Shown here piece after piece: positions 22,011-34,255 of a DNA stretch of 64,000 nucleotides. The stretch covers positions 1-64,000 of the forward strand of contig NW_026291498.1 in assembly GCF_023091745.1 (NCBI RefSeq). The letters are read 5' to 3'. Numbering within the stretch: the first letter of the stretch is position 1; the number at the start of each line of letters is the position of its first letter. Source of the DNA: Budorcas taxicolor (lineage: Eukaryota; Chordata; Mammalia; Artiodactyla; Bovidae). Both the position numbers and the translations under genes were made by a program. The notes beneath the pieces are model-generated. The model had not been told where the DNA came from and did no database searches. It worked only from the letters and a program-made list of their open reading frames with translations.

Positions 22011-22826
22011 GTCGGGGAACTTCTTGATTTGCACCAAGGGTGTGAAGGACCCTTTTGAAGTTCCAGAGGTGAGGTGTGATCAGCCTCGAGACGCCTCATC
22101 GGAAATGGGCCTCATCTCGCCTGGAGGGGAGAACCTCCTGGATTTTCTCGAGTTGCGGCAGGTCTTCTCGAGTTACGACGGGGACCTCAGGGACCCGGTC
22201 TGGTGGCCTCAGGAAAGGCCACTCCCCATGCGAGTTGCTAGGGGACCTCTCGGGATTACTCTCCCATCCATGCCGGGGCCTCAGTCCTTGTGTGGAGTCG
22301 GGGCCGGAACCTGAGGATTGCTCTCCAGTGTTGCCATGGATCTTGGGGTGCTTCTGAGTCTCCCCAGGGGAGTCAGGCCTCGTCTCGAGTGGGGGCATGC
22401 ACGTGCACTTTCCTCCCGAGCTGCAGCAGAAGTGTCACGCTTCCTGTCTCGTGGATCAAGGGATCTGTGGCTTTCCCTCAAGGCTGTCCCTCGAGGCTTT
22501 CACACGAGGCTTTCCCACAGGGCTGTGCCACGTGCCACCTTGGTGTGAGTCGATCCTCGGCGTAAAAGACGAGCCGGTGAAGGGAAAAGAGGTTCCTCTG
22601 GAATGGACTGAGACATCTGGGGGACTCTTGGAATGGTGGCACGACCCTGGAGTTCCTCTCGCCGTTCCTGTTGAGAGGGCCTCCTCTTGAGATGCGACGG
22701 GAACGCCGGGAACTCTTTCCCGACGAAGCAGGGAAAGGATCCCTCATCTCGAGCTACGAGGCGGAAACGGGGCTCCTCTGGATGTGGGCGGGACCCTCGT
22801 GATTCCTCTCGAGTAGAGACGGCTAG
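22011..22826 (+). repeat. Satellite monomer 28 (816 bp)
   Basis: Duplicate of monomer 26, with the common GGACTGAGAC and the GAGTAGAGACGG end. Confidence 0.95.
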
Positions 22827-23642
22827 GTCGGGGAACTTCTTGATTTGCACCAAGGGTGTGAAGGACCCTTTCGAAGTTCCAGAGGTGAGGTGTGATCAGC
22901 CTCGAGACGCCTCAGCGGAAATGGGCCTCATCTCGCCTGGAGGGGAGAACCTCCTGGATTTTCTCGAGTTGCGGCAGGTCTTCTCGAGTTACGACGGGGA
23001 CCTCAGGGACCCGCTCTGGTGGCCTCAGGAAAGGCCAGTCCCCATGCGAGTTGCTAGGGGACCTCTCGGGATTCCTCTCCCGTCCATGCCGGGGCCTCAG
23101 TCCTTGTGTGGAGTCGGGGCCGGAACCTGAGGATTCCTCTCCAGTGTTGCCATGGATCTTGGGGTGCTTCTGAGTCTCCCCAGGGGAGTCAGGCCTCGTC
23201 TCGAGTGGGGGCATGCACGTGCGCTTTCCTCCCGAGCTGCAGCAGTAGTGTCACGCTTCCTGTCACGTGGATCAAGGGATCTGTGGCTTTCCCTCGAGGC
23301 TGTCCCTCGAGGCTTTCCCACGAGGCTTTCCCACAGGGCTGTGCCACGTGCCACCTTGGTGTGAATCGATCCTCGGCGTGAAAGACGAGCCCGTGAAGGG
23401 AAAAGAGGTTCCTCTGGAATGGACTGAGACATCTGGGGGACTCTTGGAATGGTGGCACGACCCTGGAGTTCCTCTCGCCGTTCCTGTTGAGAGGGCCTCC
23501 TCTTGAGATGCGACGGGAACGCCGGGAACTCTTTCCCGACGAAGCAGGGAAAGGATCCCTCATCTCGAGCTACGAGGCGGAAACCGGGCTCCTCTGGATG
23601 TGGGCGGGACCCTCGTGATTCCTCTCGAGTGGAGACGGGTAT
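22827..23642 (+). repeat. Satellite monomer 29 (816 bp)
   Basis: Near the common type with GAGCCCGTG and GAAACCGGG, both shared with monomer 39. Private: GTGTGAATCG. Confidence 0.95.
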
Positions 23643-24459
23643 GTCGGGGAACTTCTTGATTTGCACCAAGGGTGTGAAGGACCCTTTCGAAGTTCCAGAG
23701 GTGAGGTGTGATCAGCCTCGAGACGCCTCAGCGGAAATGGGCCTCATCTCGCCTGGAGGGGAGAACCTCCTGGATTTTCTCGAGTTGCGGCAGGTCTTCT
23801 CGAGTTACGACGGGGACCTCAGGGACCCGCTCTGGTGGCCTCAGGAAAGGCCAGTCCCCATGCGAGTTGCTAGGGGACCTCTCGGGATTCCTCTCCCATC
23901 CATGCTGGGGCCTCAGTCCTTGTGTGGAGTCGGGGCCGGAACCTAAGGATTCCTCTCCTGTGTTGCCATGGATCTTGGGGTGCTTCTGAGTCTCCCCAGG
24001 GGAGTCAGGCCTCGTCTCGAGTGGGGGCATGCACGTGCGCTTTCCTCCCGAGCTGCAGCAGTAGTGTCACGCTTCCTGTCACGTGGATCAAGGGATCTGT
24101 GGCTTTCCCTCGAGGCTGTCCCTCGAGGCTTTCCCACGAGGCTTTCCCACAGGGCTGTGCCACGTGCCACCTTGGTGTGAGTCGATCCTCAGCGTGAAAG
24201 ACGACCCGGTGAAGGGAAAAGAGGTTCCTCTGGAATGGACTGAGACATCTGGGGGACTCTTGGAATGGTGGCACGACCCTCGAGTTCCTCTCGCCGTTTC
24301 CTGTTGAGAGGGCCTCCTCTTGAGATGCGACGGGAACGCCGGGAACTCTTTCCCGACGAAGCAGGGAAAGGATCCCTCATCTCGAGCTACGAGGCGGAAA
24401 CGGGGCTCCTCTGGATGGGGGCGGGACCCTCGTGATTCCTCTCGAGTGGAGACGGGTAT
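23643..24459 (+). repeat. Satellite monomer 30 (817 bp)
   Basis: Marks CCCATCCATGCTGG, GAACCTAAGG, CCTCAGCGTG, GACGACCCGG, CCCTCGAGTTC, the extra T in GCCGTTTCC, and GGATGGGGGCG. The class is shared with monomer 36, and its left half with monomer 40. Confidence 0.95.
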
Positions 24460-25275
24460 GTTGGGGAACTTCTTGATTTGCACCAAGGGTGTGAAGGACC
24501 CTTTCGAAGTTCCAGAGGGGAGGTGTGATCAGCCTCGAGACGCCTCAGCGGAAATGGGCCTCATCTCGCCTGGAGGGGAGAACCTCCTGGATTTTCTCGA
24601 GTTGCGGCAGGTCTTCTCGAGTTACGACGGGGACCTCAGGGACCCGCTCTGGTGGCCTCAGGAAAGGCCAGTCCCCATGCGAGTTGCTAGGGGACCTCTC
24701 GGGATTCCTCTCCCGTCCATGCCGGGGCCTCAGTCCTTGTGTGGAGTCGGGGCCGGAACCTGAGGATTCCTCTCCAGTGTTGCCATGGATCTTGGGGTGC
24801 TTCTGAGTCTCCCCAGGGGAGTCAGGCCTCATCTCGAGTGGGGGCATGCACGTGCGCTTTCCTCCCGAGCTGCAGCAGTAGTGTCACGCTTCCTGTCACG
24901 TGGATCAAGGGATATGTGGCTTTCCCTCGAGGCTGTCCCTCGAGGCTTTCCCACGAGGCTTTCCCACAGGGCTGTGCCACGTGCCACCTTGGTGTGAGTC
25001 GATCCTCGGCGTGAAAGACGAGCCGGTGAAGGGAAAAGAGGTTCCTCTGGAATGGACTGAGACATCTGGGGGACTCTTGGAATGGTGGCACGACCCTGGA
25101 GTTCCTCTCGCCGTTCCTGTTGAGAGGGCCTCCTCTTGAGATGCGACGGGAACGCCGGGAACTCTTTCCCGACGAAGCAGGGAAAGGATCCCTCATCTCG
25201 AGCTACGAGGCGGAAACGGGGCTCCTCTGGATGTGGGCGGGACCCTCGTGATTCCTCTCGAGTGGAGACGGCTAG
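24460..25275 (+). repeat. Satellite monomer 31 (816 bp)
   Basis: Starts GTTGGGGAAC, found elsewhere only in monomer 37. Also AGAGGGGAGG, CCTCATCTCG in place of CCTCGTCTCG, and GGGATATGTGG. Confidence 0.95.
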
Positions 25276-26092
25276 GTCGGGGAACTTCTTGATTTGCACC
25301 AAGGGTGTGAAGGACCCTTTCGAAGTTCCAGAGGTGAGGTGTGATCAGCCTCGAGACGCCTCAGCGGAAATGGGCCTCATCTCGCCTGGAGGGGAGAACC
25401 TCCTGGATTTTCTCGAGTTGCGGCAGGTCTTCTCGAGTTACGACGGGGACCTCAGGGACCCGCTCTGGTGGCCTCAGGAAAGGCCAGTCCCCATGCGAGT
25501 TGCTAGGGGACCTCTCGGGATTCCTCTCCCGTCCATGCCGGGGCCTCAGTCCTTCTGTGGAGTCGGGGCCGGAACCTGAGGATTCCTCTCCAGTGTTGCC
25601 ATGGATCTTGGGGTGCTTCTGAGTCTCCCCAGGGGAGTCAGGCCTCGTCTCGAGTGGGGGCATGCACGTGCGCTTTCCTCCCGAGCTGCAGCAGTAGTGT
25701 CACGCTTCCTGTCACGTGGATCAAGGGATCTGTGGCTTTCCCTCGAGGCTGTCCCTCGAGGCTTTCCCACGAGGCTTTCCCACAGGGCTGTGCCACGTGC
25801 CACCTTGGTGTGAGTCGATCCTCAGCGTGAAAGACGAGCCGGTGAAGGGAAAAGAGGTTCCTCTGGAATGGACTGAGACATCTGGGGGACTCTTGGAATG
25901 GTGGCACGACCCTCGAGTTCCTCTCGCCGTTTCCTGTTGAGAGGGCCTCCTCTTGAGATGCGACGGGAACGCCGGGAACTCTTTCCCGACGAAGCAGGGA
26001 AAGGATCCCTCATCTCGAGCTACGAGGCGGAAACGGGGCTCCTCTGGATGGGGGCGGGACCCTCGTGATTCCTCTCGAGTGGAGACGGGTAT
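25276..26092 (+). repeat. Satellite monomer 32 (817 bp)
   Basis: Mark TCCTTCTGTGG is shared only with monomer 41. Right-end marks are CCTCAGCGTG, CCCTCGAGTTC, the extra T in GCCGTTTCC and GGATGGGGGCG. Confidence 0.95.
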
Positions 26093-26908
26093 GTCGGGGA
26101 ACTTCTTGATTTGCACCAAGGGTGTGAAGGACCCTTTCGAAGTTCCAGAGGGTAGGTGTGATCAGCCTCGAGACGCCTCAGCGGAAATGGGCCTCATCTC
26201 GCCTGGAGGGGGGAACCTCCTGGATTTTCTCGAGTTGCGGCAGGTCTTCTCGAGTTACGACGGGGACCTCAGGGACCCGCTCTGGTGGCCTCAGGAAAGG
26301 CCAGTCCCCATGCGAGTTGCTAGGGGACCTCTCGGGATTCCTCTCCCGTCCATGCCGGGGCCTCAGTCCTTGTGTGGAGTCGGGGCCGGAACCTGAGGAT
26401 TCCTCTCCAGTGTTGCCATGGATCTTGGGGTGCTTCTGAGTCTCCCCAGGGGAGTCAGGCCTCGTCTCGATTGGGGCCATGCACGTGCGCTTTCCTCCCG
26501 AGCTGCAGCAGTAGTGTCACGCTTCCTGTCACGTGGATCAAGGGATATGTGGCTTTCCCTCGAGGCTGTCCCTCGAGGCTTTCCCACGAGGCTTTCCCAC
26601 AGGGCTGTGCCACGTGCCACCTTGGTGTGAGTCGATCCTCGGCGTGAAAGACGAGCCGGTGAAGGGAAAAGAGGTTCCTCTGGAATGGACTGAGACATCT
26701 GGGGGACTCTTGGAATGGTGGCACGACCCTGGAGTTCCTCTCGCCGTTCCTGTTGAGAGGGCCTCCTCTTGAGATGCGACGGGAACGCAGGGAACTCTTT
26801 CCCGACGAAGCAGGGAAAGGATCCCTCATCTCGAGCTACGAGGCGGAAACGGGGCACCTCTGGATGTGGGCGGGACCCTCGTGATTCCTCTCGAGTGGAG
26901 ACGGCTAG
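26093..26908 (+). repeat. Satellite monomer 33 (816 bp)
   Basis: Marks GGAGGGGGGAACC and GGGATATGTGG are shared with monomers 38 and 42. Private: AGAGGGTAGG, CTCGATTGGGGCC, GAACGCAGGG and GGGGCACCTC. Confidence 0.95.
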
Positions 26909-27724
26909 GTCGGGGAACTTCTTGATTTGCACCAAGGGTGTGAAGGACCCTTTCGAAGTTCCAGAGGTGAGGTGTGATCAGCCTCGAGACGCCTCAGCGG
27001 AAATGGGCCTCATCTCGCCTGGAGGGGAGAACCTCCTGTATTTTCTCGAGTTGCAGCAGGTCTTCGCGAGTTACGACGGGGACCTCAGGGACCCGCTCTG
27101 GTGGCCTCAGGAAAGGCCAGTCCCCATGCGAGTTGCTAGGGGACCTCTCGGGATTCCTCTCCCGTCCATGCCGGGGCCTCAGTCCTTGTGTGGAGTCGGG
27201 GCCGGAACCTGAGGATTCCTCTCCAGTGTTGCCATGGATCTTGGGGTGCTTGTGAGTCTCCCCAGGGGAGTCAGGCCTCGTCTCGAGTGGGGGCATGCAC
27301 GTGCGCTTTCCTCCCGAGCTGCAGCAGTAGTGTCACGCTTCCTGTCACGTGGATCAAGGGATCTGTGGCTTTCCCTCGAGGCTGTCCCTCGAGGCTTTCC
27401 CACGAGGCTTTCCCACAGGGCTGTGCCACGTGCCACCTTGGTGTGAGTCGATCCTCGGCGTGAAAGACGAGCCGGTGAAGGGAAAAGAGGTTCCTCTGGA
27501 ATGGACTGAGACATCTGGGGGTCTCTTGGAATGGTGGCACGACCCTGGAGGTCCTCTCGCCGTTCCTGTTGAGAGGGCCTCCTCTTGAGATGCGACGGGA
27601 ACGCCGGGAACTCTTTCCCGACGAAGCAGGGAAAGGATCCCTCATCTCGAGCTACGAGGCGGAAACGGGGCTCCTCTGGATGTGGGCGGGACCCTCGTGA
27701 TTCCTCTCGAGTGGAGTCGGGTAT
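26909..27724 (+). repeat. Satellite monomer 34 (816 bp)
   Basis: Private CCTGTATTTTC and GTTGCAGCAGG. CTTCGCGAG. GCTTGTGAG is shared with monomer 41. Also GGGTCTCTTGG and GGAGGTCCTC. Confidence 0.95.
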
Positions 27725-28539
27725 GTCGGGGAACATCTTGATTTGCACCAAGGGTGTGAAGGACCCTTTCGAAGTTCCAGAGGGGAGGTGTGATCAGCCT
27801 CGAGACGCCTCAGCGGAAATGGGCCTCATCTCGCCTGGACGGGAGAACCTCCTGGATTTTCTCGAGTTGCGGCAGGTCTTCTCGAGTTACGACGGGGACC
27901 TCAGGGACCCGCTCTGGTGGCCTCAGGAAAGGCCAGTCCCCATGCGAGTTGCGAGGGGACCTCTCGGGATTCCTCTCCCGTCCATGCTGGGTCCTCAGTC
28001 CTTGTGTGGAGTCGGGGCCGGAACCTGAGGATTCCTCTCCAGTGTTGCCATGGATCTTGGGGTGCTTCTGAGTTCCCCAGGGGAGTCAGGCCTCGTCTCG
28101 AGTGGGGGCATGCACGTGCGCTTTCCTCCCGAGCTGCAGCAGTAGTGTCACGCTTCCTGTCACGTGGATCAAGGGATCTGTGGCTTTCCCTCTAGGCTGT
28201 CCCTCGAGGCTTTCCCACGAGGCTTTCCCACAGGGCTGTGCCACGTGCCACCTTGGTGTGAGTCGATCCTCGGCGTGAAAGACGAGCCGGTGAAGGGAAA
28301 AGAGGTTCCTCTGGAATGGACTGAGACATCTGGGGGACTCTTGGAATGGTGGCACGACCCTGGAGTTCCTCTCGCCGTTCCTGTTGAGAGGGCCTCCTCT
28401 TGAGATGCGACGGGAACGCCGGGAACTCTTTCCCGACGAAGCAGGGAAAGGATCCCTCATCTCGAGCTACGAGGCGGAAACGGGGCTCCTCTGGATGTGT
28501 GCGGGACCCTCGTGATTCCTCTCGAGTGGAGACGGGTAT
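27725..28539 (+). repeat. Satellite monomer 35 (815 bp)
   Basis: Private GAACATCTTG, GTTGCGAGGGG, CATGCTGGGTCC, CTGAGTTCCCC (the missing base), CCTCTAGGCTG and GATGTGTGCGG. CCTGGACGGG is shared with monomers 39, 43 and 44. Confidence 0.95.
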
Positions 28540-29356
28540 GTCGGGGAACTTCTTGATTTGCACCAAGGGTGTGAAGGAGCCTTTCGAAGTTCCAGAGGTG
28601 AGGTGTGATCAGCCTCGAGACGCCTCAGCGGAAATGGGCCTCATCTCGCCTGGAGGGGAGAACCTCCTGGATTTTCTCGAGTTGCGGCAGGTCTTCTCGA
28701 GTTACGACGGGGACCTCAGGGACCTGCTCTGGTGGCCTCAGGAAAGGCCAGTCCCCATGCGAGTTGCTAGGTGACCTCTCGGGATTCCTCTCCCATCCAT
28801 GCTGGGGCCTCAGTCCTTGTGTGGAGTCGGGGCCGGAACCTAAGGATTCCTCTCCAGTGTTGCCATGGATCTTGGGGTGCTTCTGAGTCTCCCCAGGGGA
28901 GTCAGGCCTCGTCTCGAGTGGGGGCATGCACGTGCGCTTTCCTCCCGAGCTGCAGCAGTAGTGTCACGCTTCCTGTCACGTGGATCAAGGGATCTGTGGC
29001 TTTCCCTCGAGGCTGTCCCTCGAGGCTTTCCCACGAGGCTTTCCCACAGGGCTGTGCCACGTGCCACCTTGGTGTGAGTCGATCCTCAGCGTGAAAGACG
29101 ACCCGGTGAAGGGAAAAGAGGTTCCTCTGGAATGGACTGAGACATCTGGGGGACTCTTGGAATGGTGGCACAACCCTCGAGTTCCTCTCGCCGTTTCCTG
29201 TTGAGAGGGCCTCCTCTTGAGATGCGACGGGAACGCCGGGAACTCTTTCCCGACGAAGCAGGGAAAGGATCCCTCATCTCGAGCTACGAGGCGGAAACGG
29301 GGCTCCTCTGGATGGGGGCGGGACCCTCGTGATTCCTCTCGAGTGGAGACGGGTAT
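28540..29356 (+). repeat. Satellite monomer 36 (817 bp)
   Basis: Monomer 30 class (CATGCTGGGG, CCTAAGG, GACGACCCGG, extra T, GGATGGGGGCG). Private GCTAGGTGACC, GGGACCTGCTC and CACAACCCTCG. Confidence 0.95.
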
Positions 29357-30173
29357 GTTGGGGAACTTCTTGATTTGCACCAAGGGTGTGAAGGACCCTT
29401 TCGAAGTTCCAGAGGGGAGGTGTGATCAGCCTCGAGACGCCTCAGCGGAAATGGGCCTCATCTCGCCTGGAGGGGAGAACCTCCTGGATTTTCTCGAGTT
29501 GCGGCAGGTCTTCTCGAGTTACGACGGGGACCTCAGGGACCCGCTCTGGTGGCCTCAGGAAAGGCCAGTCCCCATGCGAGTTGCTAGGGGACCTCTCGGG
29601 ATTCCTCTCCCGTCCATGCCGGGGCCTCAGTCCTTGTGTGGAGTCGGGGCCGGAACCTGAGGATTCCTCTCCAGTGTTGCCATGGATCTTGGGGTGCTTC
29701 TGAGTCTCCCCAGGGGAGTCAGGCCTCGTCTCGAGTGGGGGCATGCACGTGCGCTTTCCTCCCGAGCTGCAGCAGTAGTGTCACGCTTCCTGTCACGTGG
29801 ATCAAGGGATATGTGGCTTTCCCTCGAGGCTGTCCCTCGAGGCTTTCCCACGAGGCTTTCCCACAGGGCTGTGCCACGTGCCACCTTGGTGTGAGTCGAT
29901 CCTCGGCGTGAAAGACGAGCCGGTGAAGGGAAAAGAGGTTCCTCTGGAATGGACTGAGACATCTGGGGGACTCTTGGAATGGTGGCACGACCCTCGAGTT
30001 CCTCTCGCCGTTTCCTGTTGAGAGGGCCTCCTCTTGAGATGCGACGGGAACGCCGGGAACTCTTTCCCGACGAAGCAGGGAAAGGATCCCTCATCTCGAG
30101 CTACGAGGCGGAAACGGGGCTCCTCTGGATGGGGGCGGGACCCTCGTGATTCCTCTCGAGTGGAGACGGGTAT
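29357..30173 (+). repeat. Satellite monomer 37 (817 bp)
   Basis: The left end matches monomer 31 (GTTGGGGAAC). The right end has CCCTCGAGTTC, the extra T in GCCGTTTCC and GGATGGGGGCG of the monomer 30/32 class. It is a probable recombinant. Confidence 0.95.
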
Positions 30174-30990
30174 GTCGGGGAACTTCTTGATTTGCACCAA
30201 GGGTGTGAAGGACCCTTTCGAAGTTCCAGAGGGGAGGTGTGATCAGCCTCGAGACGCCTCAGCGGAAATGGGCCTCATCTCGCCTGGAGGGGGGAACCTC
30301 CTGGATTTTCTCGAGTTGCGGCAGGTCTTCTCGAGTTACGACGGGGACCTCAGGGACCCGCTCTGGTGGCCTCAGGAAAGGCCAGTCCCCATGCGAGTTG
30401 CTAGGGGACCTCTCGGGATTCCTCTCCCGTCCATGCCGGGGCCTCAGTCCTTGTGTGGAGTCGGGGCCGGAACCTGAGGATTCCTCTCCAGTGTTGCCAT
30501 GGATCTTGGGGTGCTTCTGAGTCTCCCCAGGGGAGTCAGGCCTCGTCTCGAGTGGGGCCATGCACGTGCGCTTTCCTCCCGAGCTGCAGCAGTAGTGTCA
30601 CGCTTCCTGTCACGTGGATCAAGGGATATGTGGCTTTCCCTCGAGGCTGTCCCTCGAGGCTTTCCCACGAGGCTTTCCCACAGGGCTGTGCCACGTGCCA
30701 CCTTGGTGTGAGTCGATCCTCGGCGTGAAAGACGAGCCGGTGAAGGGAAAAGAGGTTCCTCTGGAATGGACTGAGACATCTGGGGGACTCTTGGAATGGT
30801 GGCACGACCCTGGAGTTCCTCTCGCCGTTCCTGTTGAGAGGGCCTCCTTTTGAGATGCGACGGGAACGCCGGGAACTCTTTCCCGACGAAGCAGGGAAAG
30901 GATCCCTCATCTCGAGCTACGAGGCGGAAACGGGGCTCCTCTGTATGTGGGGGGGGAACCTCGTGATTCCTCTCGAGTGGAGACGGGTAT
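30174..30990 (+). repeat. Satellite monomer 38 (817 bp)
   Basis: GGAGGGGGGAACC, GTGGGGCCATG, GGGATATGTGG and CTGTATGTGGGG are shared with monomer 42. The extra base lies in the G run near 30950. Private: CTCCTTTTGAG. Confidence 0.95.
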
Positions 30991-31806
30991 GTCGGGGAAC
31001 TTCTTGATTTGCACCAAGGGTGTGAAGGACCCTTTCGAAGTTCCATGGGTGAGGTGTGATAAGCCTCGAGGCGCCTCAGCGGAAATGGGCCTCATCTCAC
31101 CTGGACGGGAGAACCTCCTGGATTTTCTCGAGTTGCGTCAGGTCTTCTCGAGTTACGACGGGGACCTCAGGGACCCGCTCTGGTGGCCTCAGGAAAGGCC
31201 AGTCCCCATGCGAGTTGCTAGGGGACCTCTCGGGATTCCTCTCCCGTCCATGCCGGGGCCTCAGTCCTTGTGTGGAGTCGGGGCCGGAACCTGAGGATTC
31301 CTCTCCACTGTTGCCATGGATCTTGGGGTGCTTCTGAGTCTCCCCAGGGGAGTCAGGCCTCGTCTCGAGTGGGGGCATGCACGTGCGCTTTCCTCCCGAG
31401 CTGCAGCAGTAGTGTCACGCTTCCTGTCACGTGGATCAAGGGATCTGTGGCTTTCCCTCGAGGCTGTCCCTCGAGGCTTTCCCACGAGGCTTTCCCACAG
31501 GGCTGTGCCACGTGCCACCTTGGTGTGAGTCGATCCTCGGCGTGAAAGACGAGCCCGTGAAGGGAAAAGAGGTTCCTCTGGAATGGACTGAGACATCTGG
31601 GGGACTCTTGGAATGGTGGCACGACCCTGGAGTTCCTCTCGCCGTTCCTGTTGAGAGGGCCTCCTCTTGAGATGCGACGGGAACGCCGGGAACTCTTTCC
31701 CGACGAAGCAGGGAAAGGATCCCTCATCTCGAGCTACGAGGCGGAAACCGGGCTCCTCTGGATGTGGGCGGGACCCTCGTGATTCCTCTCGAGTGGAGAC
31801 GGGTAT
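30991..31806 (+). repeat. Satellite monomer 39 (816 bp)
   Basis: Class marks CCATGGGTGAGG, GATAAGCC, CGAGGCGCC, CTCACCTGGACGGG and TTGCGTCAGG are shared with monomers 43 and 44. The right end GAGCCCGTG/GAAACCGGG matches monomer 29. Private: CTCCACTGTTG. Confidence 0.95.
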
Positions 31807-32622
31807 GTCGGGGAACTTCTTGATTTGCACCAAGGGTGTGAAGGACCCTTTCGAAGTTCCAGAGGTGAGGTGTGATCAGCCTCGAGACGCCTCAGCGGAA
31901 ATGGGCCTCATCTCGCCTGGAGGGGAGAACCTCCTGGATTTTCTCGAGTTGCGGCAGGTCTTCTCGACTTACGACGGGGACCTCAGGGACCCGCTCTGGT
32001 GGCCTCAGGAAAGGCCAGTCCCCATGCGAGTTGCTAGGGGACCTCTCGGGATTCCTCTCCCATCCATGCTGGGGCCTCAGTCCTTGTGTGGAGTCGGGGC
32101 CGGAACCTAAGGATTCCTCTCCAGTGTTGCCATGGATCTTGGGGTGCTTCTGAGTCTCCCCAGGGGAGTCAGGCCTCGTCTCGAGTGGGGGCATGCACGT
32201 GCGCTTTCCTCCCGAGCTGCAGCAGTAGTGTCACGCTTCCTGTCACGTGGATCAAGGGATCTGTGGCTTTCCCTCGAGGCTGTCCCTCGAGGCTTTCCCA
32301 CGAGGCTTTCCCACAGGGCTGTGCCACGTGCCACCTTGGTGTGAGTCGATCCTCGGCGTGAAAGACGAGCCGGTGAAGGGAAAAGAGGTTCCTCTGGAAT
32401 GGACTGAGACATCTGGGGGACTCTTGGAATGGTGGCACGACCCTGGAGTTCCTCTCGCCGTTCCTGTTGAGAGGGCCTCCTCTTGAGATGCGACGGGAAC
32501 GCCGGGAACTCTTTCCCGACGAAGCAGGGAAAGGATCCCTCATCTCGAGCTACGAGGCGGAAACGGGGCTCCTCTGGATGTGGGCGGGACCCTCGTGATT
32601 CCTCTCGAGTGGAGACGGCTAG
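31807..32622 (+). repeat. Satellite monomer 40 (816 bp)
   Basis: The left half is of monomer 30 class (CCCATCCATGCTGG, CCTAAGG). The right half is of common type without the extra T. Private: CTCGACTTACG. Confidence 0.95.
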
Positions 32623-33439
32623 GTCGGGGAACTTCTTGATTTGCACCAAGGGTGTGAAGGACCCTTTCGAAGTTCCAGAGGTGAGGTGTGATCAGCCTCG
32701 AGACGCCTCAGCGGAAATGGGCCTCATCTCGCCTGGAGGGGAGAACCTCCTGGATTTTCTCGAGTTGCGGCAGGTCTTCTCGAGTTACGACGGGGACCTC
32801 AGGGACCCGCTCTGGTGGCCTCAGGAAAGGCCAGTCCCCATGCGAGTTGCTAGGGGACCTCTCGGGATTCCTCTCCCGTCCATGCCGGGGCCTCAGTCCT
32901 TCTGTGGAGTCGGGGCCGGAACCTGAGGATTCCTCTCCAGTGTTGCCATGGATCTTGGGGTGCTTGTGAGTCTCCCCAGGGGAGTCAGGCCTCGTCTCGA
33001 GTGGGGGCATGCACGTGCGCTTTCCTCCCGAGCTGCAGCAGTAGTGTCACGCTTCCTGTCACGTGGATCAAGGGATCTGTGGCTTTCCCTCGAGGCTGTC
33101 CCTCGAGGCTTTCCCACGAGGCTTTCCCACAGGGCTGTGCCACGTGCCACCTTGGTGTGAGTCGATCCTCAGCGTGAAAGACGACCCGGTGAAGGGAAAA
33201 GAGGTTCCTCTGGAATGGACTGAGACATCTGGGGGACTCTTGGAATGGTGGCACGACCCTCGAGTTCCTCTCGCCGTTTCCTGTTGAGAGGGCCTCCTCT
33301 TGAGATGCGACGGGAACGCCGGGAACTCTTTCCCGACGAAGCAGGGAAAGGATCCCTCATCTCGAGCTACGAGGCGGAAACGGGGCTCCTCTGGATGGGG
33401 GCGGGACCCTCGTGATTCCTCTCGAGTGGAGACGGGTAT
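32623..33439 (+). repeat. Satellite monomer 41 (817 bp)
   Basis: TCCTTCTGTGG as in monomer 32, then GCTTGTGAG as in monomer 34, then the monomer 30-class end with GACGACCCGG and the extra T. It is a mosaic. Confidence 0.95.
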
Positions 33440-34255
33440 GTCGGGGAACTTCTTGATTTGCACCAAGGGTGTGAAGGACCCTTTCGAAGTTCCAGAGGGG
33501 AGGTGTGATCAGCCTCGAGACGCCTCAGCGGAAATGGGCCTCATCTCGCCTGGAGGGGGGAACCTCCTGGATTTTCTCGAGTTGCGGCAGGTCTTCTCGA
33601 GTTACGACGGGGACCTCAGGGACCCGCTCTGGTGGCCTCAGGAAAGGCCAGTCCCCATGCGAGTTGCTAGGGGACCTCTCGGGATTCCTCTCCCGTCCAT
33701 GCCGGGGCCTCAGTCCTTGTGTGGAGTCGGGGCCGGAACCTGAGGATTCCTCTCCAGTGTTGCCATGGATCTTGGGGTGCTTCTGAGTCTCCCCAGGGGA
33801 GTCAGGCCTCGTCTCGAGTGGGGCCATGCACGTGCGCTTTCCTCCCGAGCTGCAGCAGTAGTGTCACGCTTCCTGTCACGTGGATCAAGGGATATGTGGC
33901 TTTCCCTCGAGGCTGTCCCTCGAGGCTTTCCCACGAGGCTTTCCCACAGGGCTGTGCCACGTGCCACCTTGGTGTGAGTCGATCCTCGGCGTGAAAGACG
34001 AGCCGGTGAAGGGAAAAGAGGTTCCTCTGGAATGGACTGAGACATCTGGGGGACTCTTGGAATGGTGGCACGACCCTGGAGTTCCTCTCGCCGTTCCTGT
34101 TGAGAGGGCCTCCTCTTGAGATGCGACGGGAACGCCGGGAACTCTTTCCCGACGAAGCAGGGAAAGGATCCCTCATCTCGAGCTACGAGGCGGAAACGGG
34201 GCTCCTCTGTATGTGGGGGGGAACCTCGTGATTCCTCTCGAGTGGAGACGGGTAT
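33440..34255 (+). repeat. Satellite monomer 42 (816 bp)
   Basis: Copy of monomer 38 (GGAGGGGGGAACC, GTGGGGCCATG, GGGATATGTGG, CTGTATGTGGGG) without its extra G and without CTCCTTTTGAG. Confidence 0.95.

Larger units (their letters stand above)
21194..22826 (+). repeat. Dimer duplication, copy B (1633 bp; monomers 27-28)
   Basis: Nearly identical to the preceding 1633 bp. This copy ends GAGTAGAGACGGCTAG, the junction also seen at the end of monomer 18, whereas copy A ends GAGTGGAGACGGGTAT. The two ends therefore come from different lineages. Confidence 0.9.

Noticed and set aside
30945..30960. G-run near 30950 as a quadruplex-forming site
   Set aside because: It is one run of G beside scattered short runs. 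There are not four G-tracts at loop spacing, and the run length may be a sequencing error.
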